Shown here piece after piece: positions 54,000 to 64,000 of a stretch of 64,000 nt of DNA (position 1 is its first letter; each line of letters begins with the position of its first letter). The stretch is from positions 57,489,775 to 57,553,774 of the forward strand of contig NC_086283.1 in the NCBI RefSeq assembly GCF_021018805.1, read 5' to 3'. Position numbers and translations under genes: made by a program. Source of the DNA: Prinia subflava. Its lineage: Eukaryota; Chordata; Aves; Passeriformes; Cisticolidae. The notes below the pieces were generated by a model. The model ran no database searches and had not been told where the DNA came from. It saw nothing but the letters and a program-made list of their open reading frames with translations.

Positions 54000-56800
54000 C
54001 AAATTTTAAATACGTATGTAATAAATTTTACACTCAAATGTTCAAGCAAGCTTATCATAACATTACTTAACCTAATAGTATCACTATCCTTCCATCAATA
54101 TTGACAATTACCTCTTGGTCTGTCTACTAAGGTTGCTAGAACTTAGACTTTTTGATTTATATAACAGCCACCAGTTAATTGGCATGTATATTACTTCAGC
54201 AATAAGATGTAATTAATTTAAATAAATATCTGCAAATGGTGCTTCGTGTTGTTCACAGTGCAGCCTGGATTCCTACACCAAATAAAAGCCCAGCCTCCTT
54301 CAATACCTTTTACTCCTTCAGTCTCAGAAGAAATCAGAAGTTTGCACATATAGCAGATGGTGTTGTCCTTGCTTGTTTTCCACGGTAGGATTGCCACAAA
54401 ATCCTGCTGCCTAGTAACTCCATCATTTCTGTGATGAGATGTGATAGAAGTAAGACTTCTGTCCTGCTAGAAATCTTCTATAATATTGAACAGTATATAA
54501 TTTTCTCTGTGTGTTCCTTTTGTGCCTCGCCTTGCTCCTCTATAGCATCACTCTTCTCTCTTAACCAAGATTCATCTGTTTTTTTCTACTAACACTATCA
54601 GAATTTAAATATCTGTGTTTTTCAACACATTTTCCAGGCTTTTGTACATGATAATGAGGCACTGAGCTACTCAGTTACAGAGCTTGCCAACAATTGAAGA
54701 GGGAATTGAATTCAGAAGGTGAGGCAGTAACCTTTTATTATGGACTGGTAACTTTTTACTCTTTCATACTATCAAATGTGCCACAGAGATGAAAATGGAA
54801 AATGCTGTTGGAAACAGCATTGGAATGAAAAGCATATCTTTGAAGACTGCTTCAGGTTAATGGATGAGTTTAGCCTGGTGAAAGAGTAGCTTGCTTGAAC
54901 AGGGAAATATTTCCTTTGTTCTTTCAAGCTGAGTTTTGCTTTTAGTCAGCTTGCCTCTTGATTCCTGTACATAAGAGATATAAAAGGGAGTTTAACAATT
55001 CCCAGGGCATGGGAGAGCTTTCTGAGCAATGTCCTCACCACTCATGTAGCTCTCCCTGCCCCTCAAAAAAATAAATCAACTGGAAAAGACCTGCTAGTGA
55101 TGAAATGTTAAAAGCCTAACTGAACATTTGGGGCAAAGCTTTGCTGAATCATGATTTCATTTCCCATGGAACCGTAATTTCTTCTTTGATTTTCTGAAAA
55201 TAGTATTGTATCATTAGGAAGTCCATGGACTTTTCTCAGCTTTGTGCAGAAGTTTCTGTGGCAGCCTCATTGTCTCAGAAAAGACTAAGCAGCATCTTTC
55301 TTTTGGAACAAAGTCATGAAGTTGTGTATAGCTTCAGCTGCCGAGTGCTTGCTCATGATGTCACAACAGGAGATTAGCTCACAACAGTGTGGCAGCCTGC
55401 TGTGCTGCTGTCATATCATGGTAAGGTAAAATCCAGCTGCAATGACAAATGATTATTTACATGACTGAGTAAAGTGCCTGATAGCATTCCTATGCGCACA
55501 ATTGTCCCCATTACCCATAGAGGAATTAAACTCTGAATTAAACTCTGCAGTCCTTTTATTGCTCCTTTTCATTTCACTGATTATCACGCTTACACCTGGT
55601 GTTAATGCATCAAGATCTTTGGGCTTACTGAGAACCTTAAACATTACAAACACATGAAATCAGGTCTGTTGGCTGACTTGCATTAAAAGTGAATGTGAGG
55701 AGTTGCCCCAGTGCAGAGATACAAGGATGATAATGAGGACAAGGATAACAGCAGCCCAGTTTGGCCTGAAGCAGTTAAAAGGTGCTTTTGGGCCTTTGTG
55801 AAGTTTTGTGGAGGTGGCATTTGTTCTGTAAGCTCTATCAGGGTCGTGCCAAGTTGTCTCCTGGCACTCTGCCCCATTATCCCTTGGCTTGCCAGGGACT
55901 GGCCCTACACTTACCAGCCTTCTGTTGGAGAACTGGACATCTTCCCAGCCCATTTTTCCTGCACCATGGGAGTAGTCTGCAGAGCATTTTGGCTGTTATC
56001 CCATATGTTCCTCCTCCTCCTAATATATACAAATTATCAGACTCCTTCCAGTCCAGGGAGTTATTCTAACCTAGCATCAGTTTACTAATAGGTGAAGTTA
56101 CCTAAATACCTTTATGCTAATTCTTCTGATTAAGCACAGGCAGGCCATTAAAAGTTATAGAAAATAGGATACTCTGACATGGTAGAAAAGGCAAAACTAG
56201 TTTTTCCATGTTTTACAGGTGATATCAATTATGCTTTCTAGTGAGGTGAAGAGGTAAACATTTGGTTTTGTATTCAGCTTATCTGGCTTGTAAAAACCAA
56301 GATAAATGACAGATATCAAAGATGTCATCCAGAAGAGACATCTGTATAGGTCTCAAAACCTTCCAGTTTGCTTTTTCATAACTTCAAACTATTTGATGAA
56401 CTTACATAGTTTTAAGATACATGCATGGGTTGTACCAAGTAATTACAAAATTATATTAAATAATTACAAATCCATTATTACAGAATAATTACTGGGCATT
56501 CTACTACCTAACATTACTTTCACATCACTTTTGTTATGATTATATATTGCCCAAAGGTTAATTTTTGCAAATTCTATGAAAATGTAATATGCAAAAATTG
56601 CAAATTATACTCTGATTTAATTCATGTCTAGGCTTGGAAAGACAGGTATCTGTCAGGGAAAACTGGAGTTTCCCTTGGAATGGAGAATGTAAAACCCCCT
56701 CCCTCGAAATTATTACAATTTTGCAATTAGGAGCTTTCAGGCAAAAATATGGGAATAGGAGTAACAATTCTTCACTAGGAATATTAAAAATGCAAAGGCA
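54000..56800. other. Intergenic, no gene recognised
   Basis: AT-rich non-coding DNA. Frames at 55660-56088 (97-125 codons) overlap on both strands without domains. A short perfect hairpin aatgctgtt-gga-aacagcatt lies at 54801-54821. Confidence 0.5.
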
Positions 56801-56807
56801 GCAATAC

Positions 56808-57300
56808 AAAAAAAAAAAAAAAAAAAAAAGCAAGCAAGCAAACAAAAGTCCTAGAAAACCCTGATGGAGTCAGGAATACAACTTGACACCCTGTTGGGCA
56901 GGGTGTTGGAAGCAGTCCAAATAAGTCCCCCTGGAGTGACAGATGTGGTTCTGTTGGAGTAGAGATGATCCTGTAGACAGGTTCAGTGGTGGTGAGATGA
57001 GTCTGGTCTTCCTCTGGGAATCCAGTGGAAAAGAAGATGTCTGGGGTCCCTGTGTCCCCATTTTTATCTGCATAGGAATGACTGGCTCCCCCGACACTGA
57101 GTAGTGCATCTCACAGTGGGATGGTGTAATGTGTCATGCCACCTGTGAGCCTTAATGGCCCATTAACAGAAGATGTCCCCTGGAGGGAGGACAGTTGATG
57201 AAAGAGATAAAAAACACTGCCCCACCTGGTTTTAACAACTGGGCTATTATCAGAAGGCATCCACCCTCCTCCCCCCTGGAGTTACAAGAGATAAAGAAAA
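56808..57300 (-). mobile_element. LTR-type bird repeat preceded by poly-A
   Basis: After a 22-nt A run (56808-56829) and (AAGC)n-like sequence comes a block with 'caacttgacaccctgttggg', 'gtccccctggagtgacagatg', 'ttaacagaagatgtcccctg' and 'acactgccccacctgg'. I associate this order with bird endogenous-retrovirus LTRs, probably reading on the minus strand. No viral gene is present. The ends and family are not fixed. Confidence 0.45.
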
Positions 57301-59395
57301 AAGAAACCATCTCCTAACTGCTTTCTACAGATGAAATAGAATACACTTTTTTTTTGGTTACATAACCCAAGACAATTCAGAAACTGTGAAATCATCTGAT
57401 ATGCTATGCTATGTTTACAGTCACATTTAACATAGTTTTCATAGTTCCAGGCTAGTTGATATTATTCAGAACTATTCTGTTGAGGACATAGGCTATTATA
57501 CATGTATGTCAAATGCCTCTATTTCCTCTTCTCAGACATAAAGTCTGATGGGATTTTGTTTGTACATATTCATGAGCACAGCTTTGTAAACTCTAACATA
57601 ACAAGCAAATACCTGGAAGTAGACAACACAGAATTTCAAGCATATAAGTAGACATTCAAGAGGACTATATTGCTTCATATAAAAAGTCATTATGGATAGA
57701 AAATTCTGGAAGTTATGTGGAAGTTGGTTTCTAGGTCTACATTTAAGTGTACTATCTTTGTTTATGAATCAGTGAAAATAGAAGCCCAAAATGTCACTGA
57801 TGTTCAAAATGATGGTCCTGCATACACTATCTTTGGTTCCTACCTGTAAACGTATCTATCTAATCTTAAGAAACCTTTAGAAAGAATAAATATTTTTCTT
57901 TATGAAGTATTTGGCAATAACCAAAACAATATAAGACAGCATGGCAAGCAGGCATCCCTGGATAGAAAGCTTGCATCCCAGTTTAAACCCTCAAGTAGGA
58001 GCCTTCAGAACAGCAGAGGGCTGACTTGAGCCTTGCTATGACACCCTAGAGAAGAGCAGGTAGGAGTTGGTTGGTAACATTACATCAGTAACCCCTTGCA
58101 AAATCTCTCACCACTGTTTTCACATGGAGAAGGTGGTTTTATGATTTTTTTGACAAGAGGTGAGGTCTGGTTTGTTGACTGGTCTGCTGCCAGAGCAGTT
58201 TCTGCTGTTTAGCCAGGGATGACCTGAAGTAAAATGCATGCACATCACAGGACCCTGAGTTTTGTGAGGTTGAATATGGCTGAGACAATTAGTGCTGCTG
58301 CATTTTCTGTAAAAACAATAGCTTCCAACAGCACCACAACAGCATAAAGTAATATAATGAAGAAAGACACAAAGTAGTATTGGCTTCCAAACATTTCTAA
58401 TGAAACATAATAATAGTTTTCATCTTTTAGACAGACTAGAATTATTATCTCTGTCAAGATACATTTCTAAAGCTGACTCCCTGCCCCTTAATTTGATTGC
58501 AAGCACTCTGTGGACCCACAGGACAACCACCTCTGTTGACTCAGGAAAAGATCATAAAGAGCAAAAGCCCTCAAATGAGGGCAGGAACATAGCTTGTAGA
58601 TCTCATACAATTTCTGACAAAGCATTTGATTTTGCTATATCTTCAAGAGAGCTCCCCATCCTCCCATGCCAGATGGAGCAGCTCCTAAAAGAAAGTTTGT
58701 CACCTACCACCATTCTGGCTGTGTGCTGGAGCTGTCACATCCAGAGAGAAGTGGATGAAATGAACAAAGCTGTACAAGGAGTCATGCAGCTCATCACGGC
58801 CATGGGATGTGGCAGGAATTACCCTTTAAACTTTATGATTGCCTTGGGGATAAAAAGCCTGTATTAGATCAGAACCCCTTGTTGTAGAGCACTGCATGTG
58901 CTGGGATAATGGCTTCTAGACACCAGGTGTAACCATTGAAAATTAGAGGCTGATGCAGTTAGGCATGAACCACATGACACAGGTGTCCTTTAACAGATTT
59001 TTCTCTCACATCTTGCAGTGTCTTGATTCTTGCTAGTTGTTTGCTTATGCCTGAAATCCTCCAAGCCTTGACATTTGTTGCAAGTTCATGATGCTGCAGA
59101 TAAAATTTGAGCTGCGAGGGGCATTTATGAAAGCAGAGATGAGCTTGATGAAATGGAAAGAAAAGCTGAGAAAATGGCAGAGCTGAGACAGACCTTTGTT
59201 TAGAATTATTAACTCAGAGCAAATGGATTTGAAAACTTTGGCATTCAAAGCTAGGTAATGTCATTGAAATGCAGGAAGTGATCACCATGCCGGTAGACAC
59301 TCCTAAATGAGACCTCACTGTAAAGTTAGAACTGAAAAAAGGAAAACAAAGATTCTAATGCAGAAGGCGATGCACCGCCTATTAGAAATGTTAAT
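57301..59395. other. Intergenic, no gene recognised
   Basis: AT-rich non-coding DNA. The 155-codon frame at 58400-58867 shows no recognisable domain, no plausible initiation context and no splice partners, so it is taken as chance. Confidence 0.5.
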
Positions 59396-59839
59396 GCACA
59401 TGCAGTGACGAAGAGCCTCTGCACCTCCAAAAGACCCGTGTCCCACTCCCGGTGGAGCACTGGGAGGTTTTTACACAGCAATGTGCAGCAGCGGTTGCAC
59501 TGTCAGAAGGCACAGCGATTCGGCTCAAGTCTGCATTCACATGGATGTGGTAGAAATGGGAAGGAGGGCAGGGAGGGCTTCCTCACGGTAGGAAGGTGCC
59601 AAGGAAACCAAGGATTGAAACGACTCTTGTTCTGCAAAACCTTGTCCCTGTGCTTGCAGAGCCTGATCACTGCTGAAACAGATACGTGGGTGCGACTCGA
59701 AAGAGCTCAGTTGAGGCAGCCTCCTGAAAGGCTCCCGTTATCCCTCTCTGAGCCTGCTGTGCCGAGTGCCTGCGCGTTCCTGGGCCGACACGAAGACAAA
59801 CGCACCCATTTGCATCCATGAGTTCCCAGCACTTCACGT

Positions 59840-60070
59840 CAGGCTGGTGTCCCAAACAGAGCCCGCTGTAACACGCCTCGCAGGCCAGCCGTGCCCGTTC
59901 CCTGGGAAGGGCTGGAAGCCCGGAGACAGCCGGGCCCTGCGCTGCCCGCGTCCCGCCGCTGCGGGGAGCTGGGACAGCGGGCACGGCGCTGCGGAAGGCG
60001 GGGAGCAGAACACCTCCGCTCGGCCTGGGAGCCGCGAAAAGGGAGGAGGAGGAGGAGGAGACTGTGCTGG
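59840..60070. promoter_or_regulatory. CpG-rich patch about 3.6 kb upstream of the candidate CHRNA6 exon
   Basis: A local CpG-dense island (gccgggccctgcgctgcccgcg near 59928; gcgctgcggaaggcgggg near 59987), ending in a (GGA)n run at 60044-60060. Frames of 138-215 codons on both strands overlap here, which is typical of GC-rich non-coding DNA. It could be a distal promoter or enhancer of the gene on the right, or of an unknown transcript. Confidence 0.35.
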
Positions 60071-63000
60071 GGCACCGCGGTAGAGAGCAGGGCGCTGGGA
60101 GGTGGTGCAACTCTTGTCGGAAAAGGGTGTGTGGAGGAGGAGAGGTGGATTGGAGGGGAAAGGGGCAGTCAGGGAGAGACTGAATGGGGTTTGCTTGGTG
60201 GGGCCGGTAGGCAAGCCAAGAGAAAGGAGGATGTTCTGGGGACAGGAAGCTGGAGGAGAGTGGACAGATGTATGGACAGGTGGGTGGTTGGCTCCAAAAT
60301 GTTCCATCTGGCACATGGAAATGTCTGGTGCTGCAAAAATTGCTGTTGAGCTGGCTAAAAAACAGCTCTGTTCATGCACAGCAAAGATGCATGTTTTGAG
60401 AAGCTGATAGTGAGAAGAGGTGTCTGGTGTTGGCCAGAACTGAGATCAGAAAGGACCTGAGAAGTGTCAGGGCAAAGATGAGATTCCAGGAGTTCTGCCC
60501 TTTCCCACCCCATTTTTGCTCAGAAACTGTCTCTCATCTCCTAAGAGGAAGTGTTCCTCTGCTGGCTTCCTGTGTCATGCTAAATGGTACAAGATGGATT
60601 CAATCCTCCCTTGGGAGCTACAGGGAGCCTGGCTCCGTCACAAGTCCTGGCACTCCAGGAAGTGAGGTGGGCCTTCCTTGGCTTTTGGCATATCACCTAC
60701 AGAGACCAAGGAAGCTGAGATGGGTTTGGGGAGAAGAACACAGGTCTACCTGAAAAATCTCTCTTGTTCCATAGTGCTGTCTTACCTCTCTTTTCTCCTT
60801 CCTGGAGCTGATAAGCCTAGGGGTGCAGCAAACTTTACGTTGGCTCTGGGTTTTGGAAACAAAGTCTCACAGTTCTGTTTCAGAGCTTCTCCCATGTATG
60901 TCCTCTTCACCATCCTTCTCACTTAGGTCCAGGTTTCCCACCCTCTGACTGCCAGCCAGCACTGTCACCTTCCCCTAGAATCTGTGTTTTCCATGCTTGA
61001 CTGCATGATGCCTTCAGGTAACATGACTTAAGAATGTCCATCTTAAGCCTGAATTTTCAGTTGCTGCCACTATTAACTGTGTGGGCTCAAACTTCTAGAT
61101 AATTTATCTTTTTCTTGGCATTTTTTGATGCCTAGAGGGCAAGGCCCAGCTCCAGTGTTGCTTGTGCCCAGGCAGTACCTGGCTCTTTGCAGCCTGGAAT
61201 TGCAGCCTCATATTAGTTATAAATCCCACGAAACCTGTGGAAAAGCAAAGACATTTTCTCAACAGAGAATAGTCACTCAAGTACTGCCACAGGGAGAGTT
61301 CTGCCCAAGAATTAATTTTCTGTCTCACAGTGGATGGACCTCATGCTTCATGGCCCATCTGGCAAAATGGAGTATTCATGCTTATCTTTCTTTCCAAAAT
61401 GTTGGAGTGCATGGCTGCATAAAGACTTATGAACAGAAAACAACAGGCAAACAGAATTTCTTTCTCCAATACTGTCCTCTGGGTCTCTGGTAACTCCTGA
61501 AGCCAATGACTGGGCAAACCCAGTCCTTACCTCCTGTCACAGTCTAGGCAGTGGGTGGGGACAATGGTAACAACCATATTTCATATTTCCCCCCAAGCAA
61601 CTACCATGTAGTAGCAAAAAGCCTACTCCTAAAGGCAGATAATAAATTAACTCCATACAAGGCAGTAGGTTAAAGCCCTGTGAAAAACAAATGTCTCATA
61701 TTAACAGAGCAATGCCTGAATGCAATCTCAGGCAGTGACTACAATCAGAGGTGTCAATGGGCAAAGGCTGGGGCTTGCAGTCATGAAGCAAAATGATGGA
61801 TGATGTCTGAGGGTGCTGAGACCTGTATAGGATGACAAACATGATGGAGAATATGGGGTAATCTGCAGAGAGCATTTTAAAGGGGTAACCTTGTTGCAGA
61901 AAACTTGTATCAGGCAGGATGATTGTCTTTAGTCCCCAGTCTATGGCAGACAGGGGTACTGTCTGTCCCCACCACTCTAGCTAAAAGACTGCTGTTCTCT
62001 TGAAGACAGCATAAATAGGAGCTTTCCTGTGTACCTCTAGAAGGTGTGCTCATGTGCTTGTACCTGGTGGCAATCTAAAAGGGAAATAGAGAAGTTATAG
62101 CAGCTGGTGTTGAAGGTACACTTCATTGAAGATGATAATTTTGGTAGTACTCTTGTTTTTGCATGGCTTTCTGCATCTGAGATGAGGAAAGGTGCAGAAG
62201 AAAGCAGCTGCTCCTCTGGTCCTGCTGTGTGACCAGGGGCAGAACTGAGGAGCTAGGAAGGGCCCTTGGAGATTTCTTCTGTGTGGTACAGTAGTGCAAA
62301 AAGCAAACTCACGAGCTGCTGCTAGTGGCCTGCCTGAGAGCTAGGGATGAGGTAGGCTGCAAGGCCACAGAAGCATAAATAAGTCGATAGGACACTATAA
62401 GAATGTTACTTGCAGCAGCAATGTAACTTTGAACCACACTTAAATGGCACCTTTTCATTACAGGAAGCTGAATAATCTGGTAATATTACAGCTGCCAGTT
62501 GTCAATCCTCTGTGAGGACTGCAGATAAGGCAAATCTGAATCACAAAACTTGTGACTGTACCAAAATCTGGGCCACTGCAAGGAGTGTACCCAGGTGCTG
62601 CTGAAAAAAAACCAGGCTTCCCATATAAAAGTCAGCAAGCAATTGAATAGCCAGCAAGAAATAATTCAAAGCAGGAAGAGTTTGGGGTCTGGAGACAAGC
62701 TAAAAGAATTCTGCATGCCTCTTCCTTGAACTTGAGAAGTTCAGGAGAAAACTTCCTCTTTGGAGAGATATGCCAAAATAACTCTCATTTGAGAAGAAAA
62801 GAGAAGATCCTGATATCCTTCAGCAGAGTGTCAAGGGAATGGGTAAAGAGGAACCTGCATCCCTTTTGATTACCAGGAATTTTTGGTGGTTTCTGAACAG
62901 AGCCTTGTGTGAGGTGTCACTGGGGAGGACTGACAGAGGTCTAACTACAGAGGAACTGGCTAAATAATCCTCACTCCCACTGCTAAACACAAGACCTTGG

Positions 63001-63681
63001 GGCAACATCCTCTGTTAAGCTGTGCCAGGGGATAATACTGGGCAAGCATTTCTGTGCTGCTGTCTGTGATGTTTTGTGTATGAGACAAATTTAGAAATCA
63101 GAATCTTTTTCCCACTTATGTCTTGCTGCAGTTTTTTTGCCACCCCCAAATCCATTTTATAGCTCCAGAACAGCACGTGTAACATGAAAAATGAATAAGC
63201 TGAGTTAGGTCTGTAGGGAGTCTGACTCTGTTATTGGACCAACCAATACAGCTGGAGCAAACAGATAATCTTTAAGGCATCTGATTTATCTTCGGGTCTG
63301 AAATGCAGCCTGGGTTTTTTTTCCCAGCTGTAATTAGCAGTATCATAAAAAGATATTTTTCCTCCTTAAAACAGTTTCCTCTCGCATACTCCTAGACCGC
63401 AGTGCTTAGAGCCACATAAATATTGCCACAAAGAGATCGGTCAGAGTTTAGGACCCAGAGCCCTGTTCAAGGCTTAGGGGATGTGGCAGCTGACTGAATC
63501 AATGAAGTGTGATTTACCAAGCATCATTATGAGGGCAAGATAAGGCTAGAAAGGTGCTGCCTTGCCTTGCAGACTCAACTGTCTGCTTTGATTTTTAACT
63601 GGATTGTTTCAGTCCCCTACAAAGATGAGACCAATTTGCTTATGAAAACAGAAGATCAGTTTTAAAGGAAAAGCCACAGTG
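60071..63681. other. Intergenic/upstream region, no gene recognised
   Basis: Non-coding sequence leading to the signal-peptide exon at the right edge. Its last few hundred bases may contain the promoter and 5' UTR of that gene. No decisive core element was recognised. Confidence 0.5.
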
Positions 63682-63730
63682 ATGCCCATGCTTTGCCTAG
63701 TGCTCTTTGCGCTGTTTCTGAGATGCTCAG
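63682..63730 (+). CDS. CHRNA6: Signal-peptide exon, probably first coding exon of CHRNA6 (5' fragment)
   Basis: ATG CCC ATG at 63682 opens a strongly hydrophobic leader (MPMLCLVLFALFLRCS) that ends after one base of the next codon at a good donor, G|GTAGGT (63731). A short signal-peptide exon ending in phase 1 is what neuronal nicotinic receptor genes have. In human, CHRNA6 is the gene next to THAP1 and lies on the same strand, which is this position and orientation. CHRNA6 would be the alpha-6 subunit of presynaptic ligand-gated cation channels. The signal sequence is too short and variable to prove identity, and the mature protein lies outside the window. Any secreted or membrane protein gene is an alternative. 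Confidence 0.5.
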
Positions 63731-64000
63731 GTAGGTGTGATTTCTTCTTCTCCTTCCAAGCTGCACTGCAGGTGTCTAATGTTTTTTTTTCTGCTGGCTG
63801 GTTAATGTTGCCTTAGTTTTTCTGAGTTTTTTTAAAGCCTTCTATTTGTTCATAAGATGGAGTCAGTTCTTTAGTTTCTGTATAATATTAAGGGTCAGTT
63901 TTTCACTTTCTCACACTTTGGAACATAAACAACCCTTCTTGGTTTTGTTCACTGTCCTTTGTTTACATATTTCTAGCCTGAAAATAATGTTGGTTGGCAG

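Noticed and set aside
58400..58867. A 155-codon plus-strand frame
   Set aside because: No recognisable domain, no codon bias, and no splice or promoter context.
59405..60379. Frames of 138-215 codons on both strands
   Set aside because: Overlapping frames on both strands in a GC-rich patch, Pro/Ser-rich without domains, are typical of chance.

Overview
This window looks like a stretch of bird nuclear genome, probably a songbird. The spliced genes match vertebrate orthologues exon for exon. Intron 2 of THAP1 holds a typical avian CR1 LINE 3' end. The other interspersed repeats resemble bird LTR-type elements. The songbird guess rests only on those LTR-like repeats and is weak. Most of the 64 kb is AT-rich non-coding DNA with a few sharp CpG-rich islands.

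Layout, left to right. (1) The last four coding exons of RNF170 (546-5691, +), an ER membrane RING E3 ligase; its N-terminal exons lie left of the window. (2) About 31 kb with no recognisable gene (5.9-36.3 kb). It holds LTR-like repeats, microsatellites, a long poly-T tract and small isolated CpG-rich patches. (3) An intact, intronless JUN-family bZIP gene on the minus strand (37385-38641) inside a very GC-rich island. Its 3' side carries AU-rich elements and a poly(A) signal. (4) A divergent CpG-island promoter and the complete three-exon THAP1 gene (41942-46974, +). (5) About 14 kb of intergenic DNA with hairpins, low-complexity tracts, an LTR-like repeat and another CpG patch. (6) At the right edge, a short exon encoding a signal peptide followed by a splice donor (63682-63730, +). 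By position and orientation it is most likely the first coding exon of CHRNA6.

RNF170-THAP1-CHRNA6 is the order known from human 8p11, where HOOK3 lies just beyond RNF170. The striking addition is the JUN gene between RNF170 and THAP1, which has no counterpart at that human locus. JUN lies near HOOK1 and JUNB lies beside HOOK2 in human. A JUN-family gene two genes from the expected HOOK3 position therefore fits a fourth JUN ohnologue from the early vertebrate genome duplications, kept in this lineage and lost from the mammalian locus. Its protein keeps the bZIP, an inner activation motif and the COP1-type EEPQTVPE degron. It appears to lack the JNK-docking delta region, the Ser63/Ser73-type acceptor sites and the sumoylation lysine of c-Jun. 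This is the main discovery candidate in the window.

The genes do not form one pathway; they are neighbours by conserved synteny. All coordinates come from reading splice sites and reading frames by eye. No database search was run.
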